Origin: Echinostoma caproni
Taxonomy: Eukaryota > Platyhelminthes > Trematoda > Plagiorchiida > Echinostomatidae
DNA length: 64,000 nt
Assembly (NCBI GenBank): GCA_900618425.1
Contig: UZAN01039527.1
Location: forward strand, 64,027-128,026
Direction: 5' to 3'
Below are positions 25,152 through 35,999 of this stretch, piece after piece. A program made the position numbers and the translations under genes. The notes under the pieces are model-generated. The model was given only the letters and a program-made list of their open reading frames with translations. It was not told where the DNA came from and made no database searches. How positions within the stretch are numbered: position 1 is the stretch's first letter; every line of letters starts with the position of its first letter.

Positions 25152-25376
25152 GTGATGCCTCATCAAAAAGTGGTTGGATCATTGATACATCGTATCAGTG
25201 ATCGTGTGTTGGGATTTCTCCTTTGCTGCGTAAATTTCTTAACTCTCTGGATCTTATGGCAAACTTTTACTGGTCCATCACTTCATCTTAATGATTTACT
25301 ATACAGTTATGTACCTAATAAAATGAAACGAAAAAAGACATTATCACACATCTGTCATAAGTGTCTCTTCGCATGA
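25152..25376 (+). other. open frame with one hydrophobic segment
   Basis: After an acceptor-like GAAGTTCAG the frame runs 75 codons to TGA. It reads MMPHQKVVGSLIHRISDRV, then a membrane-like stretch LGFLLCCVNFLTLWILW (about residues 20-36), then a basic tail with KMKRKK and paired cysteines near the end. This could be a single-pass membrane segment of an exon or a small protein. It lies between two LTR-like repeats. I do not recognise the family. Confidence 0.25.
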
Positions 25377-25580
25377 GACTAACAAGACCAGAAGATTGTC
25401 CTGGAGTTGGAAGTAGTGTCGACAATTATTTTACTGCAGTACAGGAAGGCGGTGTAGCCCAACACCAATTACAGTCCACTTAAACAGTCCAAATTGCGAA
25501 GATTGCGATCCCCAATGTAATTTGCTGACTCAATGACAGATGTGGCATATCATTGACGCCGAATCGACCACATCCGTTCC

Positions 25581-25766
25581 ATGGAATCTTCCATCCCGAG
25601 CAAGGATTTCACTGATCTGATGTTACTAAATACAGAGAAACAAAACCAGCACAGAGATGCTCCTGAAAAGCCTTCCGAATGGAATGCTTCTCTGGAACTA
25701 GAAAAACCAGGCACGAGAGCAAGTGAAATCGAAGAACCTCTTTTAGAGGAGAATAGTTGTGGTGAG
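25581..25766 (+). other. acidic open frame or candidate first exon
   Basis: From ATG at 25581, with an in-frame stop at 25554 upstream, it reads MESSIPSKDFTDLMLLNTE, then an acidic run including ASLELEKPGTRASEIEEPLL and EENSCG. A donor-like GTGAGC begins at about 25761; without splicing the frame runs to 25865, into the next LTR-like repeat. Glu/Ser/Lys-rich and probably disordered. It may be a genuine coding exon or an internal remnant of a retroelement lying between two LTR-like repeats. Confidence 0.3.
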
Positions 25767-25789
25767 CTAACCGTCAAATGGCTGCCCGT

Positions 25790-26091
25790 TCCAGTTTCTG
25801 GACATCAGACCACGGCTCAACAGGATCGATCAATCAATGGCCAAACAGACCAAATAGAAGCCTGATGGTTTGAAGAAAAAGGATGACGTTTGGTTGATGC
25901 TTGTTTGACCGATGATATTTCTATTTACATCTTGTTTGATCCCGGTGATTTTTCTCAATAAAAGAATCACTACCCCTGTGGCCATTATCCTGTATCTCGT
26001 TGATGGTGGATCCCAGCCTACGATAGCTAGTACGATTCCGTGCTTCATTTGCGACCGTGATTCGTGATTCCTGTCTATTTCAAATACTACA
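25790..26091 (+). mobile_element. LTR-like repeat, copy b
   Basis: This shares with the other copies the start CAGTTTCTGGACAT, TTTCTATTTACAT, the poly(A) signal in TCTCAATAAAAGAA, CCTGTGGCC immediately after it, CGTGATTCGTGATTCCTG and an end near CAAATACTACA. It is in the same orientation as copy a, about 0.7 kb away, but the two are clearly diverged, so they are more likely separate insertions than a recent LTR pair. Confidence 0.6.
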
Positions 26092-26099
26092 TACACTTG

Positions 26100-26880
26100 G
26101 GTGGGGCTGTCGGCTGTGCAAAACATGAAGTATCTTTGACAAATAACAGACCATTTGTCTAATAAATCCAGTTTTCCGTACAACGCAACGAAAAGCGCAT
26201 AACTATGACTGGATATACGTTCAACGGAATAGAAACACACTTTTCTGGAAAATGATATTCATAATTAAATGGCTAAACGGACACAGTGTCAGGCCCAAAC
26301 TAGCGTCATGCAAGTCTGCAGTTTCCATCTTTGGGATTCTAACACGAGTCTTGAATAACGATAGAGTCGTGGAAGTGAAAATTTCTAGGGAATAGCCTGT
26401 TTTAAGCTACAAAGTTTTCTCACACCCATAGGAAACTGAAAACGAATCAACCGTGACAACTGTTACAATCTGGGTTTTCAGGTTTACCACTTTATACGGA
26501 TTTTACCTCTCGGTGAGTGATATCTTTTCTGAGTCTTCCCACCTCATTAATTTGCATCTGATCCCAATGTTCATAATTTGCCATAAAGTATGGAGCACCC
26601 GTAATTATATAAACATCGCATATTTGTTGGAACTCTTTAGCAATCTTGGTATATAAATGTCCCTGAATTTGAGAAAATTATTTTAAGCTTTTACAATTTG
26701 TTTATTTGTCAATTTCCTCATCAACCAGTGAAATTTGTCTTTCATCTCGGAACATTTGCTTCAAAAACTAGAAGTGTAAATCAGGCGGTATAGTAAGTAG
26801 ATCTTTCTTGGTTGTGAAGACGTAATCCATCAATGGGCAGTTCAATGGGATCTACCTTTGAATCTCAGCTTTTGACTTCG
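26100..26880. other. unassigned DNA
   Basis: A 31-base segment at 26483-26513 sits between GGGTTTTCAG and GTGAGTGAT and could be a micro-exon, but nothing adjacent supports it. No other signal. Confidence 0.35.
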
Positions 26881-26899
26881 GGTAACCAGAGCTAGTACC

Positions 26900-27560
26900 A
26901 ATTGCTTAAATGGAAGACCCTTACACCAGGTTTCACAGAGGAAGAATCTGGGGGTCCTTATGGCCCAAAACGTTAAGCTCAACATTCAGTGCTCAGGGGC
27001 TGCTAATAAGTCTAGGAGGCAGCTGTTCCGGTTGTGTGCTACCATCAAATGCTGATGGCCATTAGGTTTTTATCCCACTGTAAAAATCGGTTGTTCTCCC
27101 ACACATAGAGTACTGTGCGCGGGCACGGGCACCATATTACATAATAAATTACATGTAGCATGTTTAGAAAGAAAGCTCGCACCTATCTGCCCAAATGATG
27201 ACAGAACAAAAAGGGAAAGCTATGTGCAGCGGTTAAAAGATCTTAGTTTCTTCTCACTGGAGCGTAGACGCGTGAAGGGGAGATCTGAGAGAGACTTTTA
27301 AAATTCCAAGAGTTCCTTCGGGACTCAACATCGAAGTCTTTTTAATTACTGCCCGTGCTCGTGACTACAAACGTGAACAAAATCAAGCCAGGTTAGAGGT
27401 CTGAACCAACTTGTTCTCACAAAAGGTCATACCTATCTGTAACAGTTTACCCGCAGAAGTGATCAATTGCATCAATACTAACAAATTCAATGTGTCCCTG
27501 GATACATGTTGGTCGGCAACCTTCCCAGAGGTTAGTATTCAGAGTGAGAATATTGTGAAA
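26900..27560 (+). pseudogene. CR1-like LINE, C-terminal remnant
   Basis: Recognisable pieces in order: a LGVLMAQNVKL segment (about 26945), ARTYLPK, a TREGEI..RLLKFQEFL stretch near 27270-27310, ARARDYKREQNQARLE near 27350-27400, and FSQKVIPICNSLPAEVINC near 27410-27475. These match the order of the RT C-terminus in CR1/jockey-type elements: a segment after the palm, an R..RGDL..FKIL region, the TRGH..KL region and the FF..R....WNSLP motif. Stops and frame changes interrupt it, and the catalytic palm is absent. A 5' truncated, dead LINE copy. Confidence 0.75.
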
Positions 27561-29545
27561 GAAATCCACTGAAGCATGAAATCCCTAAAATGGATTAAAC
27601 TTGTGCATGATTGTTGAAATTGTTCTTAAACTGAATGCCCTGCGACATGTGCTCTGTGCACAGAGACGTTTGGGAAACTTAAGGTCTCTCACTGATGAGG
27701 CGAGTCGACATCGTTTTTTGTTTTGCTCCCTTTCGGCAAACCCAGCGAAGGTGAAAACCTCCTGGAAGCTGGGCTTGGTTGAGAGGACCACAAGTAACAA
27801 ACTATCCTTACTCAGTGTTGGAAGCCACTCGACGACAACGCAAGGAACTAGACGCTCGATTGGCGAGGGTCATAATCGTTCTGTGCAAACTGAACTGAAC
27901 TCAAATGAACTGAGTGTCTCGTTCATCAGTAAAACGCCTTGAGAAAGATGTACAACTGTTTTATACCAATGGTTAATAAGCAGTCAAAATTTTGATTTTA
28001 TATGCATGTCTAACATTATCATGTTGTTGTTAAGCAGTTGCTGTTCACCTAACGTGAGTTCCTTGGAATACGGAGCTTCGAACTGAAAGATGAAGGCCTC
28101 AAACATGGTAGTCAGTTTATAAGACGAAACCAAATGAAATCGATGTGAAAACAAAAGATGATTCTTTCCCCATATACCATTCAGTCAGTTTCACCAGTTA
28201 CCCGTTGAGTCCCACGGATTGCACCACATTCTACCTCATTCCAAATTGCCCTCAGAAAACTGCAAAGCACAATTAGATCTTGGACTCATATCATCTAGCA
28301 TTTTTCGATGATCAACGCAACAGTGCCGATCCTCACCGAAACTTATACAGAGACAGACGGAGTGATATCCAAGACTAAAAACGTGATTGGTACCTTAACA
28401 CTTCATTAATCGCACCTCGCAAAGGTGTCATAGTCGTCCACTCTCATAAATTTATTCCATTTCAACTGGTTTCGTTGTGTATGGTTATCTGTCTATGTTG
28501 ATCCCCCAAAGAGAGATTGAGTAAATTGTCAGTCGGGTTTAAAATTTGTCACTCTACTCGCCACTGTTTAAAACGAGTAAATTACCGTAAGCCTGGCAGT
28601 ATTATGGCTTGGTAAACTTGACATTTGGCACTACAGGACCGATATCGTATACACAGCGATTACTAGAACGCAGAATAAAACATTTGTCGACCATGTGATA
28701 TGATGCTGCTATCATGTGCTAGGCGGACGATTGGTTGGTGATAATTGACATTTCTATACCATTATAAAATTGAGTTGCTGATTCGTGTACAGCGGCAAAC
28801 CCTGGATAAAGCGTTCGCTTAAAGTTAGCATAACAGCGCTACTGACTTTTCCACCGCATAGAAAATAAACCCAGAACTATTGTCGTATCAAGCGTATCAC
28901 CACGTCCATTGCTTCGCGGTTTGTGTGCTAAAGGATTTCAAAAGACTTGAAAATAATCCGCCATCAGTGTGTGAATGAAAAACTAGGCGGTCTGTTTGAT
29001 AATTTCGCTTTCACATATGTCGGGTCCCATGAACTACGAGATTGTGGTGTGAGACTTTATACCTAACATCTTTTCCATTACCTCCCCCCTCCCCTCCACT
29101 TACTGACTCAAACTGCAAACCCACGTCGCGCGTTCACATGGCAATTGGTTATTCACGACCAAGGAGTTTTTCCATCAGGTCGTGTTCTTTCCTGTCCGTC
29201 AGATGCGTCGCGAATTTCGTCGGTTATTTTGCACAGTCTCATCTCCAGGCCACTTCCCTCTCTTAATGAAAATAGATAGAATGTTGTTTGTTCAAATACC
29301 GCTTCTGGTCTTTGATCTAGCCCTCATCTTGCTAGATCAAGTCCTTTTACCCAGTCATTCGGTCACACACTCTCTCGTACACTGAATTGTCTTCATCCTC
29401 TCATTCAATGGGTTCACTATGGAATTGTGGAATGGCGCAACTTCGTCTCACGGTTCAACTACACATCTTGATCTGGTAATTCATCACAATAAATTACCCA
29501 GTTCAGATAACCGCGACGAATTAAAGTTTTTGTAGCATAGACTCC
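27561..29545. other. unassigned DNA, partly LINE 3' flank
   Basis: A 113-codon frame at 27601-27942 immediately follows the CR1-like remnant and may be its 3' untranslated region read by chance. The rest shows no gene. A perfect 10-bp hairpin is at 29312-29340. Confidence 0.4.
29312..29340. other. 10-bp perfect hairpin
   Basis: TTGATCTAGC at 29312-29321 and GCTAGATCAA at 29331-29340 are exact reverse complements with a 9-base loop. It is isolated, with no run of T that would suggest a pol III terminator. Confidence 0.6.
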
Positions 29546-29550
29546 CGAGT

Positions 29551-29615
29551 TTTTCATGATGAATTCGTCTTGTAAATGAGGCTTGAGCTGAAAAGCTCTC
29601 ATGCAAAAATAATCA
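29551..29615 (-). mobile_element. SINE family 1, 3' tail fragment
   Basis: On the minus strand this reads AGCTTTTCAGCTCAAGCCTC, then TTTACAAGACGAATTC and ATCATGAAAA. It matches the tail of copy c (TTTTCAGCTCACACCTC, ACGACAAATTCATCATG), which lies about 150 bp away on the other strand. Confidence 0.55.
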
Positions 29616-29744
29616 GGTTGTGAAAGTTTCCAACCGAGTCATAGCTCTGGAGGTCATTGCTGAGATGAGCGAGAACCGATACTCGCAACTAGCTCGCATT
29701 GATGGGTTGTGCTAGATCATGTAAATTCAAAATGAGAAATGGTC

Positions 29745-29965
29745 TGATGAACTGTCCGGTGGCCGAGTGGGTAGCATGCTTGGGTTCTACCCATGGGGTC
29801 CCGGGTTCGGTCGCCAGTTGGGTCGATGGATTCGCCCAGTGCTGATGACACCCAACCAAGTCGAAACGGCTGTCCAGTGCTTCGCAGTTTTTCAGCTCAC
29901 ACCTCATTCACACGACAAATTCATCATGTAAAAGGATCAAATCCTCCATTACTCTGAGGTTTTCA
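29745..29965 (+). mobile_element. SINE family 1, copy c (best preserved)
   Basis: The head GGTGGCCGAGTGGGTAGCAT carries the A box, then TTGGGTTCTACCC and a B box GGTTCGGTCG at 29804-29813. The body GATTCGCCCAGTGCTGATGA (about 29829) is followed by CACCCAACCAAGTCGAAACG and GCTGTCCAGTGCTTCGC. The tail TTTTCAGCTCACACCTC leads to AAATTCATCATGTAAAAGG and ATCAAATCCTCCATT. This is the clearest full-length copy, about 220 bp. Confidence 0.8.
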
Positions 29966-30399
29966 TAATTATGGAAAAACTTTGATTTACCTGTGGTTTT
30001 TCCGGGGTCCAGATCTATGATTCACTCGCTTTAAACTAATTAGGCTTGCAGAGAATTTTGCTAGCAAAGTTGAAATTTTCCTATTTCTCTTCGTCCGATA
30101 ACGACCGTCAGTGAGGTGTATCGATCAGTCTGTATTACAACTGATGCCAGGCAAGAACAATCGTTAAAACGATTCTGTCAGATTACTGATTCGCTATTCT
30201 TTCCTGGGTCACAATATTTTTATCTATTCCCAAACCATATAAGTTTTAACAGTATTTCAGTTGAGCGCTTTTGTAATTTCTCTTGATGGTGGGTGCATGC
30301 ACTTGTGTCGGTATACAGTATCCAGGTGTTCAGACAATTCAAGGTTTCTCTGCTTGCGCATATATTCATATACGTTGCATTAAGTATTACCGAAGTGAC

Positions 30400-30530
30400 T
30401 TGACAAAATTCCCATCGGAGAACACGAATAGCTTCGCGGTTCTTGCCGCTCTTCAGACTTACGTATCCAGTAATCTTTTTTCAGTTCATTCATATACCTG
30501 TACTCAGGAATTGTATTTCTTGTACAGATA
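30400..30530 (+). repeat. dispersed repeat, family 3, copy 2
   Basis: The partner of 1545-1690. It contains GACTTGACAAAATTCCC, TTCGCGGTTCTTGCCGCTC, ACTTACGTATCCAG and CTGTACTCAGGAATTGTATT in the same order. Identity is partial, so both copies are old. Confidence 0.5.
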
Positions 30531-30822
30531 TTTGTACCAAATAATCCACCAATATATGTTCGAATTATGGCAATGAACTATTGTAATAATGAAAAAGTGG
30601 AATGTCTATGAAAAACTCATGCAAACACATACCTCATTGGATATAAATTGAACCTTTTTGAGAAGGTTTATACATGCGTTTACCTCTCATTTTCAGAAGA
30701 ACAATGGGGACCCGGTAGATTCAAGAATATTTACAAACAAATTCAACGTCACCTTATCCAAACGATCGTTCTGTTAGATGAGGCATTATGAATACTATGT
30801 CACATTTATACCCGGAATACTT

Positions 30823-31317
30823 TTAGGCGTAGTACGGTAAAATTAGTTCATCTTCTATCGAAAAAATCTTTAGTTTTATCGGCAATGACGAAACACAAAC
30901 CAACAAATTGACAGCAAGCATTACAACTGTATCAGCAAAATCGTATGGATTGCAAGAAACTGAGAAAAGGACGCCAAAGTCACATTTACTATCGGAGTAG
31001 GAATTGAATGAATGCAATAGTGGACCAACGTTTGTCGCTTGCGCCAGAACTCTTCAGTCTGAAGATAGTTTGAAGTACGCACGTTTTCCTGCATCCTGAA
31101 AAGTGTCGTTTTGCAGTAGCAGCTTGGTAAGAATTTTATCTGGTTTAGCGGAATGCCAATCCAACAGAAAAGATAATCCCAAGGACCAACTGACCAAATA
31201 AAAACATGCGCAGTCACTTTTAAAGAAGGAATATCGCAAGTAATCGAAGGTCGCCATACGACAGCGTGAAAGTGGGGGTGATTCAGAGGGGGTGGGGGTG
31301 GGGGAATTTGGTCGCAT
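30823..31317 (-). other. long minus-strand frame with one internal stop
   Basis: One frame stays open for about 164 codons apart from a TGA at 31054-31056. It begins MRPNSPTPTPSESPPLSRCR, continues MATFDYLRYSFFKSDCACFY and a hydrophobic LVSWSLGLSFLLDW, then KPDKILTKLLLQNDTF. After the stop comes SKCDFGVLFSVSCN, PYDFADTVVMLAVN and SIEDELILPYYA. The string DFADTVVMLA resembles an altered reverse-transcriptase motif C (F/YADD), but the flanks do not confirm it. It could be a damaged retroelement frame, a pseudogene, or chance. Confidence 0.25.
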
Positions 31318-31319
31318 AC

Positions 31320-33430
31320 GTGGATCAGGAGTTGAAGCTCGAATAATTTGTTACGCTCCGTCATCTCATCACCAAACTCTCAATAGGTTATAGAGCCAAT
31401 TTGTAAAGGGCGGGCAGTTTCCATTGAATTTTTAGAGTTAATTGGTTGGTCGTGGTTTGGTCGCTGTCTCCGATGTGTCTCTAATTTTATGGTTTGATGT
31501 TCGAACTCAGTTACCTCCACCGACCTTTAATGGTAGGCAGCTTTCCTGTCGTCTGCGTCAATAGCAAGAATAAACTAGCGAGGCCTTATGAGGTTCGCCA
31601 CTCCAAGTTCCAGGGGCTCAGGTTGCCAGTTTCCATAACTGAATAGCCGGTCTTTTCAATTATGGGGTCCACCGTGTCTGCTGTTCATCACACAAATGTG
31701 TGTGTGTAATAAAAAAATTCATCGAGTGAATAACGAACCATCTGAGCCCTAAGTGCAAAGCGACGGTAGTTGGTAAGTTTCACAATAATTGGATATTTAA
31801 TCATATTGTTCCAGGCCTAACCCTGACCACACATCATTACGCATTATCACCGCACTGTGAAACAGAATGAAATGCAAATCCGTCAATTTAAGCAAAATTT
31901 TATTCTCACCGCCTTGTTATTCAACACGACGGAAGTTTTGGAAACAGATTAATATCTACCTGGAGCTGTACTTCATTTTTCCGAAGTAGTTCGAAATTTA
32001 AAAAAACAACTCAACGGGTGTAAAATAGTTCCTTCGAACTTGACCAATTGGATCACCAATGAGGTTGGTCCAATCGATCGACCGCGCAAACGCAAACCAG
32101 TCATCTAAGGATCAAGTGGCTAAACCAAAAAGGTTAAAATGAAAGAAAGGCCGTGCAACTGTGCACACTGCATTTTAAGTGTGTCCATTTCGTATTACAT
32201 GTTACAATTTGTCATGTTCAACGAAAAATAAAACGCTCGAGGTACAAAACGCGTTCTTTCTATGTAATGTATTGGGAAACCGATAAAATGTGAAATTTGG
32301 AAGAAGCAAGAGTTACATCATCACCATCAGGCGAACGAGAACCCCTTGTGTGTGTGCAGGACACCCAAATTGAGGAAGGGTGGTTAGAAGGATATGTCAT
32401 TGCATGAAGCCCCGCGTTTTGAACGACCGTACCACCCGGAAGGTACTGTATTTCGGTCACCAAAGACCAACTTGATTTATGCCATTTTAAGTGGTACGTG
32501 GACTTTTATTACTTTGAAACCGATGTATAGAGTGAAAATCTTTGTTGTTCCTCTGCTCCTGTCCATGTTTGTAAAATAGTTCTGCAGAATTATTATTTAG
32601 CCTGAGGAGTACGTTTCTTTCTGTGACGCGATATCCCACTTCAATCAATGATTGCTTCAGTTGATTTTTTTCTGTGAGGAATCACACCATGGTAGATATG
32701 TTAAAATGACGGATACCAAAAACTTCAAACACAGGCTCATGTAGTAAACATCAGGGAACCATGAAACTGCGCATCAACATCTAAAGGCAAAGTCAATGTT
32801 CGCGTCTGAATATCAAACATGAAAGGATCTAGACAACAAAGTCCCATAGATAAATCAAGTTAGATTTCATTAATTCAACAACCGATCAATCATAATGATC
32901 TCGACGTAATATCGACCTCTGCTTGATCTATTTTTTAGGATAACAAATCTTTGAGATAACGTTTTGCCAAAGGGTTCTTTTGTAAATCTTTACCGGAATG
33001 AGTCTGGATTAATACCGCTGTATCATTCTGTACACCCAAATTAGACGGTCGATGGACATATTTAAGAATCAAACCATTTCGTATATGGATCAACTTGGTT
33101 TACCTTAAGCTGTACTGTTTTGATTCTTTTTTGAAGTAAAAACGGTCAACTTTTACGGTAGCAAACTTGGGTTAAAAACGGTCAACTTGTGCATTTCTAT
33201 GAAACTGAATAGAAGATGATAATGGTCTTTTCAGGTAACCTTTCTCAACAAACGAGCGATAACATTAAACTGCACTTCGATTGGTCATTTGCTATTTTTT
33301 CCCCACTATCCCAATTTTCGAGGTCAAAGAAAAACACAGATGAAATAAGATTTGCTTAGTGTAGAATGATCTTCCTCGTATATGGAGAAAGAACCACGTG
33401 AACAGATAAAATGAGAAGTTTTGTACTACC
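31320..33430. other. unassigned DNA
   Basis: No gene recognised. A 15-base sequence ending ACGGTCAACTT is directly repeated near 33137 and 33175. Confidence 0.4.
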
Positions 33431-33434
33431 GTTC

Positions 33435-33510
33435 TTGCCTAGCTGGGTCTAATCTGCAGTGCGAATCCATCAACCCAACTAAGCGTCGAATTCGAGACCT
33501 TTTAGTTTAA
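33435..33510 (-). mobile_element. SINE family 1, partial copy d
   Basis: On the minus strand it reads GGTCTCGAATTCGACGC (a degenerate B box), then GGGTTGATGGATTCGCACTG and GACCCAGC. This matches the B-box-to-body junction of copy c. Confidence 0.5.
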
Positions 33511-33514
33511 GAAA

Positions 33515-34510
33515 AACAAGTGCGTTACTAAAATGCGTATCGCATTCTTAACTTGACAAAGCCTCATCTTATCTGTGCGACCCGATAATTTTGTTTTTCT
33601 TCATGTATTCTTTATTACCCGACGGTTGCCGTGAAAAGTATGATTTTACTTGGAATGCGAACAGTCGCGATTGCACTAGTACCAAATTTAATATGATANA
33701 GCTAATTTGATCGAATCGCTGTCCCATAAATATCGTGTCTCAGATACAAGACTGCTCGAAAAGAAAGTCAAGCCTAGAAAAGGAAGAACAACTACTAGGT
33801 TGATCAAGGTAACCATCCGTCAAGTGGACTTCATACATTTGCTGAGTGCCACGAAATTCATACTCACGCCTCTTGATTGCACACAGTGTAAGATTGTCCA
33901 AACAAATGTCCCTGTGTTTAGTATCAAGGATGCCTAAGCATATCAAACTCTAAACATGCCCTCCTTTTTAATGAGGACACTACTCGCACTCATCAGGGCA
34001 TCCTCATTGTCAATTCCTAATTTTTAAATTTCATACTTTATGCCTTCGTTATTAATGACGATAATAATAATAATAATGTTTTTTACTTTCTTGAATTTTA
34101 CTTATAGAGATTACTAACATAGACCGCAACCAATCAGGTACTACCTGGATACATATTGAATGGGAAGTATGGGTGGAGATGGCGGAATTTGAAATCATTA
34201 TAACTAGATCAATGCGACGTTTACATTGACAGCTTAAAAGGATTTTATGTAGTACTTAGAGAAGTGCTGCTTATCAGTCATTTAACATCTGTTCATCTTT
34301 ATTCAACCAAACACCACAGCATAATATTTGGTCTCTCATAAATGGCTCTACGTTTGTTTAGGAAAACAATCAATCTGGTAGACGAAGCCATGTTGATCGA
34401 CCACAAAACACGCGTCATGATCAATCAAACTTGAACAGGAAGTAGAGAACGAAACGGGGAAAATGATCGAATGAGGTTAGGATGACTTCTTTTTGATGGT
34501 TGATTTGCTT
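33515..34510. other. unassigned DNA with one N
   Basis: The frame at 33707-33937 plus is basic and unrecognised. An AAT trinucleotide run is at about 34061-34077. An N lies at 33699. Nothing else is supported. Confidence 0.4.
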
Positions 34511-34511
34511 G

Positions 34512-34514
<3 letters not shown>

Positions 34515-34559
<45 letters not shown>
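34515..34559. repeat. (GT)n microsatellite ending at an N
   Basis: About 22 GT units end directly at an N (34560). The repeat was probably not resolved in assembly, so its true length may differ. Confidence 0.95.
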
Positions 34560-34560
34560 N

Positions 34561-35092
34561 TACAAAAAACTTCTCCCATTCAACCTGTTTGCCACACTGT
34601 TTCACAAAATACAAGCCACTACAACCACTTCTATTCGGATTAATACGTTTCAACACTTGTGGGAGGCCAAAATAATATCTATATTTTCTTCTGTGCAAAC
34701 TACATACCTTTCAAACCAGCTGTCACAAAGCCAAAAATGAGCTAACTCGGACAGTCGCGAGTAGAGAGACAATTTGTGATCTGAATTTATTCAAGTGCTA
34801 TCACAGTGTTGGCAGATTGTTAAGACTAATCTATAAAGCTCTGTTTGATGGAAGCGTGTTTGCGCGTTGAGGGAAGGATTTAGTGAAGCATCCAGAGCAC
34901 AACAGTTAGTTGGACTGTAACTCTGATTGTCGAGCAAAAAAATTGTTCAACATAGCGAGAGTGAACCGTATTAAATATTTTCGAAAACGCTATATACTAC
35001 AGCTTCGCTGGCAGCAGGTTTCGGTCGGTCGCACTTATTTCTGTCTTCTCCACACATCCCGTTTCTCCAAATAGGTTTTACATGTCTTTATT

Positions 35093-35095
<3 letters not shown>
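34561..35095. other. unassigned DNA between two microsatellites
   Basis: I see no gene or repeat family member in this stretch. Confidence 0.4.
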
Positions 35096-35096
<1 letters not shown>

Positions 35097-35190
<94 letters not shown>

Positions 35191-35233
35191 ACTCTGTCTG
35201 TCTGTCTATCACTCTGTCTGTCTGTCTGTCTGC
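35097..35233. repeat. (TCTG)n tract with higher-order units
   Basis: A tetranucleotide tract of about 137 bp with one TTTG variant early on. Towards the 3' end a unit of about 20 bp containing TCTATCACTCTG appears twice in tandem, showing that the array has grown by larger duplications as well as slippage. The plus strand reads as Ser/Val/Cys/Leu repeats, which is not a gene. Confidence 0.95.
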
Positions 35234-35849
35234 ATGTATAGGGCTTTTGCTTATAATTAGATGTCCACCCCTAAGGCACGTCAATACGGAGTTGTTCCCA
35301 ACTGTGCACCGTAACATGCAACTGCGAAACTGGTTTTGATCTTAACTAAATTACTCATTTCATTTAATTTGATGGATTTGATTTCGCAAGAAACAGGTAT
35401 TATGTTTGTTATCCTCGTCCACCGATGTTTCGCTTCTGTTCATTACCTATACACAAATTGGGGTTAGAATTCAGTGACTGTTCGCCTACTGTTTCGGCTC
35501 CTCATGCTATCCTCAACAATAGAACTGCAAACCACGCGTGGCAACCAAACATGTTATTCGTAATCCTGCTGATACGTAGCATGCATTTCGTTTAGCAACG
35601 CAACAAAGTGGAATGATCAACTGCACTCCGGATCTGGCTCTCAGTCAGAGTGCATGTGGACGTATTGTGGATTACAGTGTCAAGTGTGCAAATATTTCCA
35701 CACTTTTGGTGGAAGATAAATTGGTCCGAGGAAGGTTTAGTCCTTGCACGAAGTTCTTCTCGACCAGAACTCAATGTGCAACTGCTCTTTATTGCCTACA
35801 CAGAACTTTACCAGTGGACCAGAAAGCGTTTATAGCAACCACTGAGTGA

Positions 35850-35999
35850 ATGGAATCCATGAGATTTTCGCACAAAGCGGCCTCCCTGGAACGGATGGTT
35901 GATCAAATAATCAAAGGACGCAGGGAGAGACAAAAGGGAATGGGAGTAGTTAGGAGTCTGTACATGCTCATTCGCTGCTCAAAGCAGATACGGAGGTAG
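35850..35999 (+). other. short basic open frame
   Basis: The frame runs ATG to TAG, 49 codons, reading MESMRFSHKAASLERMVDQI, then IKGRRERQKGMGVVRSLYM and LIRCSKQIRR. It is helical and strongly basic, and it ends at GGAGGTAGAT, where a donor-like GGTAGAT could instead splice. Unrecognised. Codon usage looks more protein-like than most frames here, but length alone does not support a gene. Confidence 0.2.

Noticed and set aside
26483..26513. 31-base micro-exon
   Set aside because: Acceptor and donor strings are good, but such pairs occur by chance and no flanking exon is visible.
34477..34740. Cys/Val-repeat and Thr/His-repeat frames
   Set aside because: These are translations of the GT microsatellite on either strand and include an N.
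35082..35339. Ser/Val/Cys/Leu repeat protein
   Set aside because: It is the translation of a TCTG tetranucleotide array.
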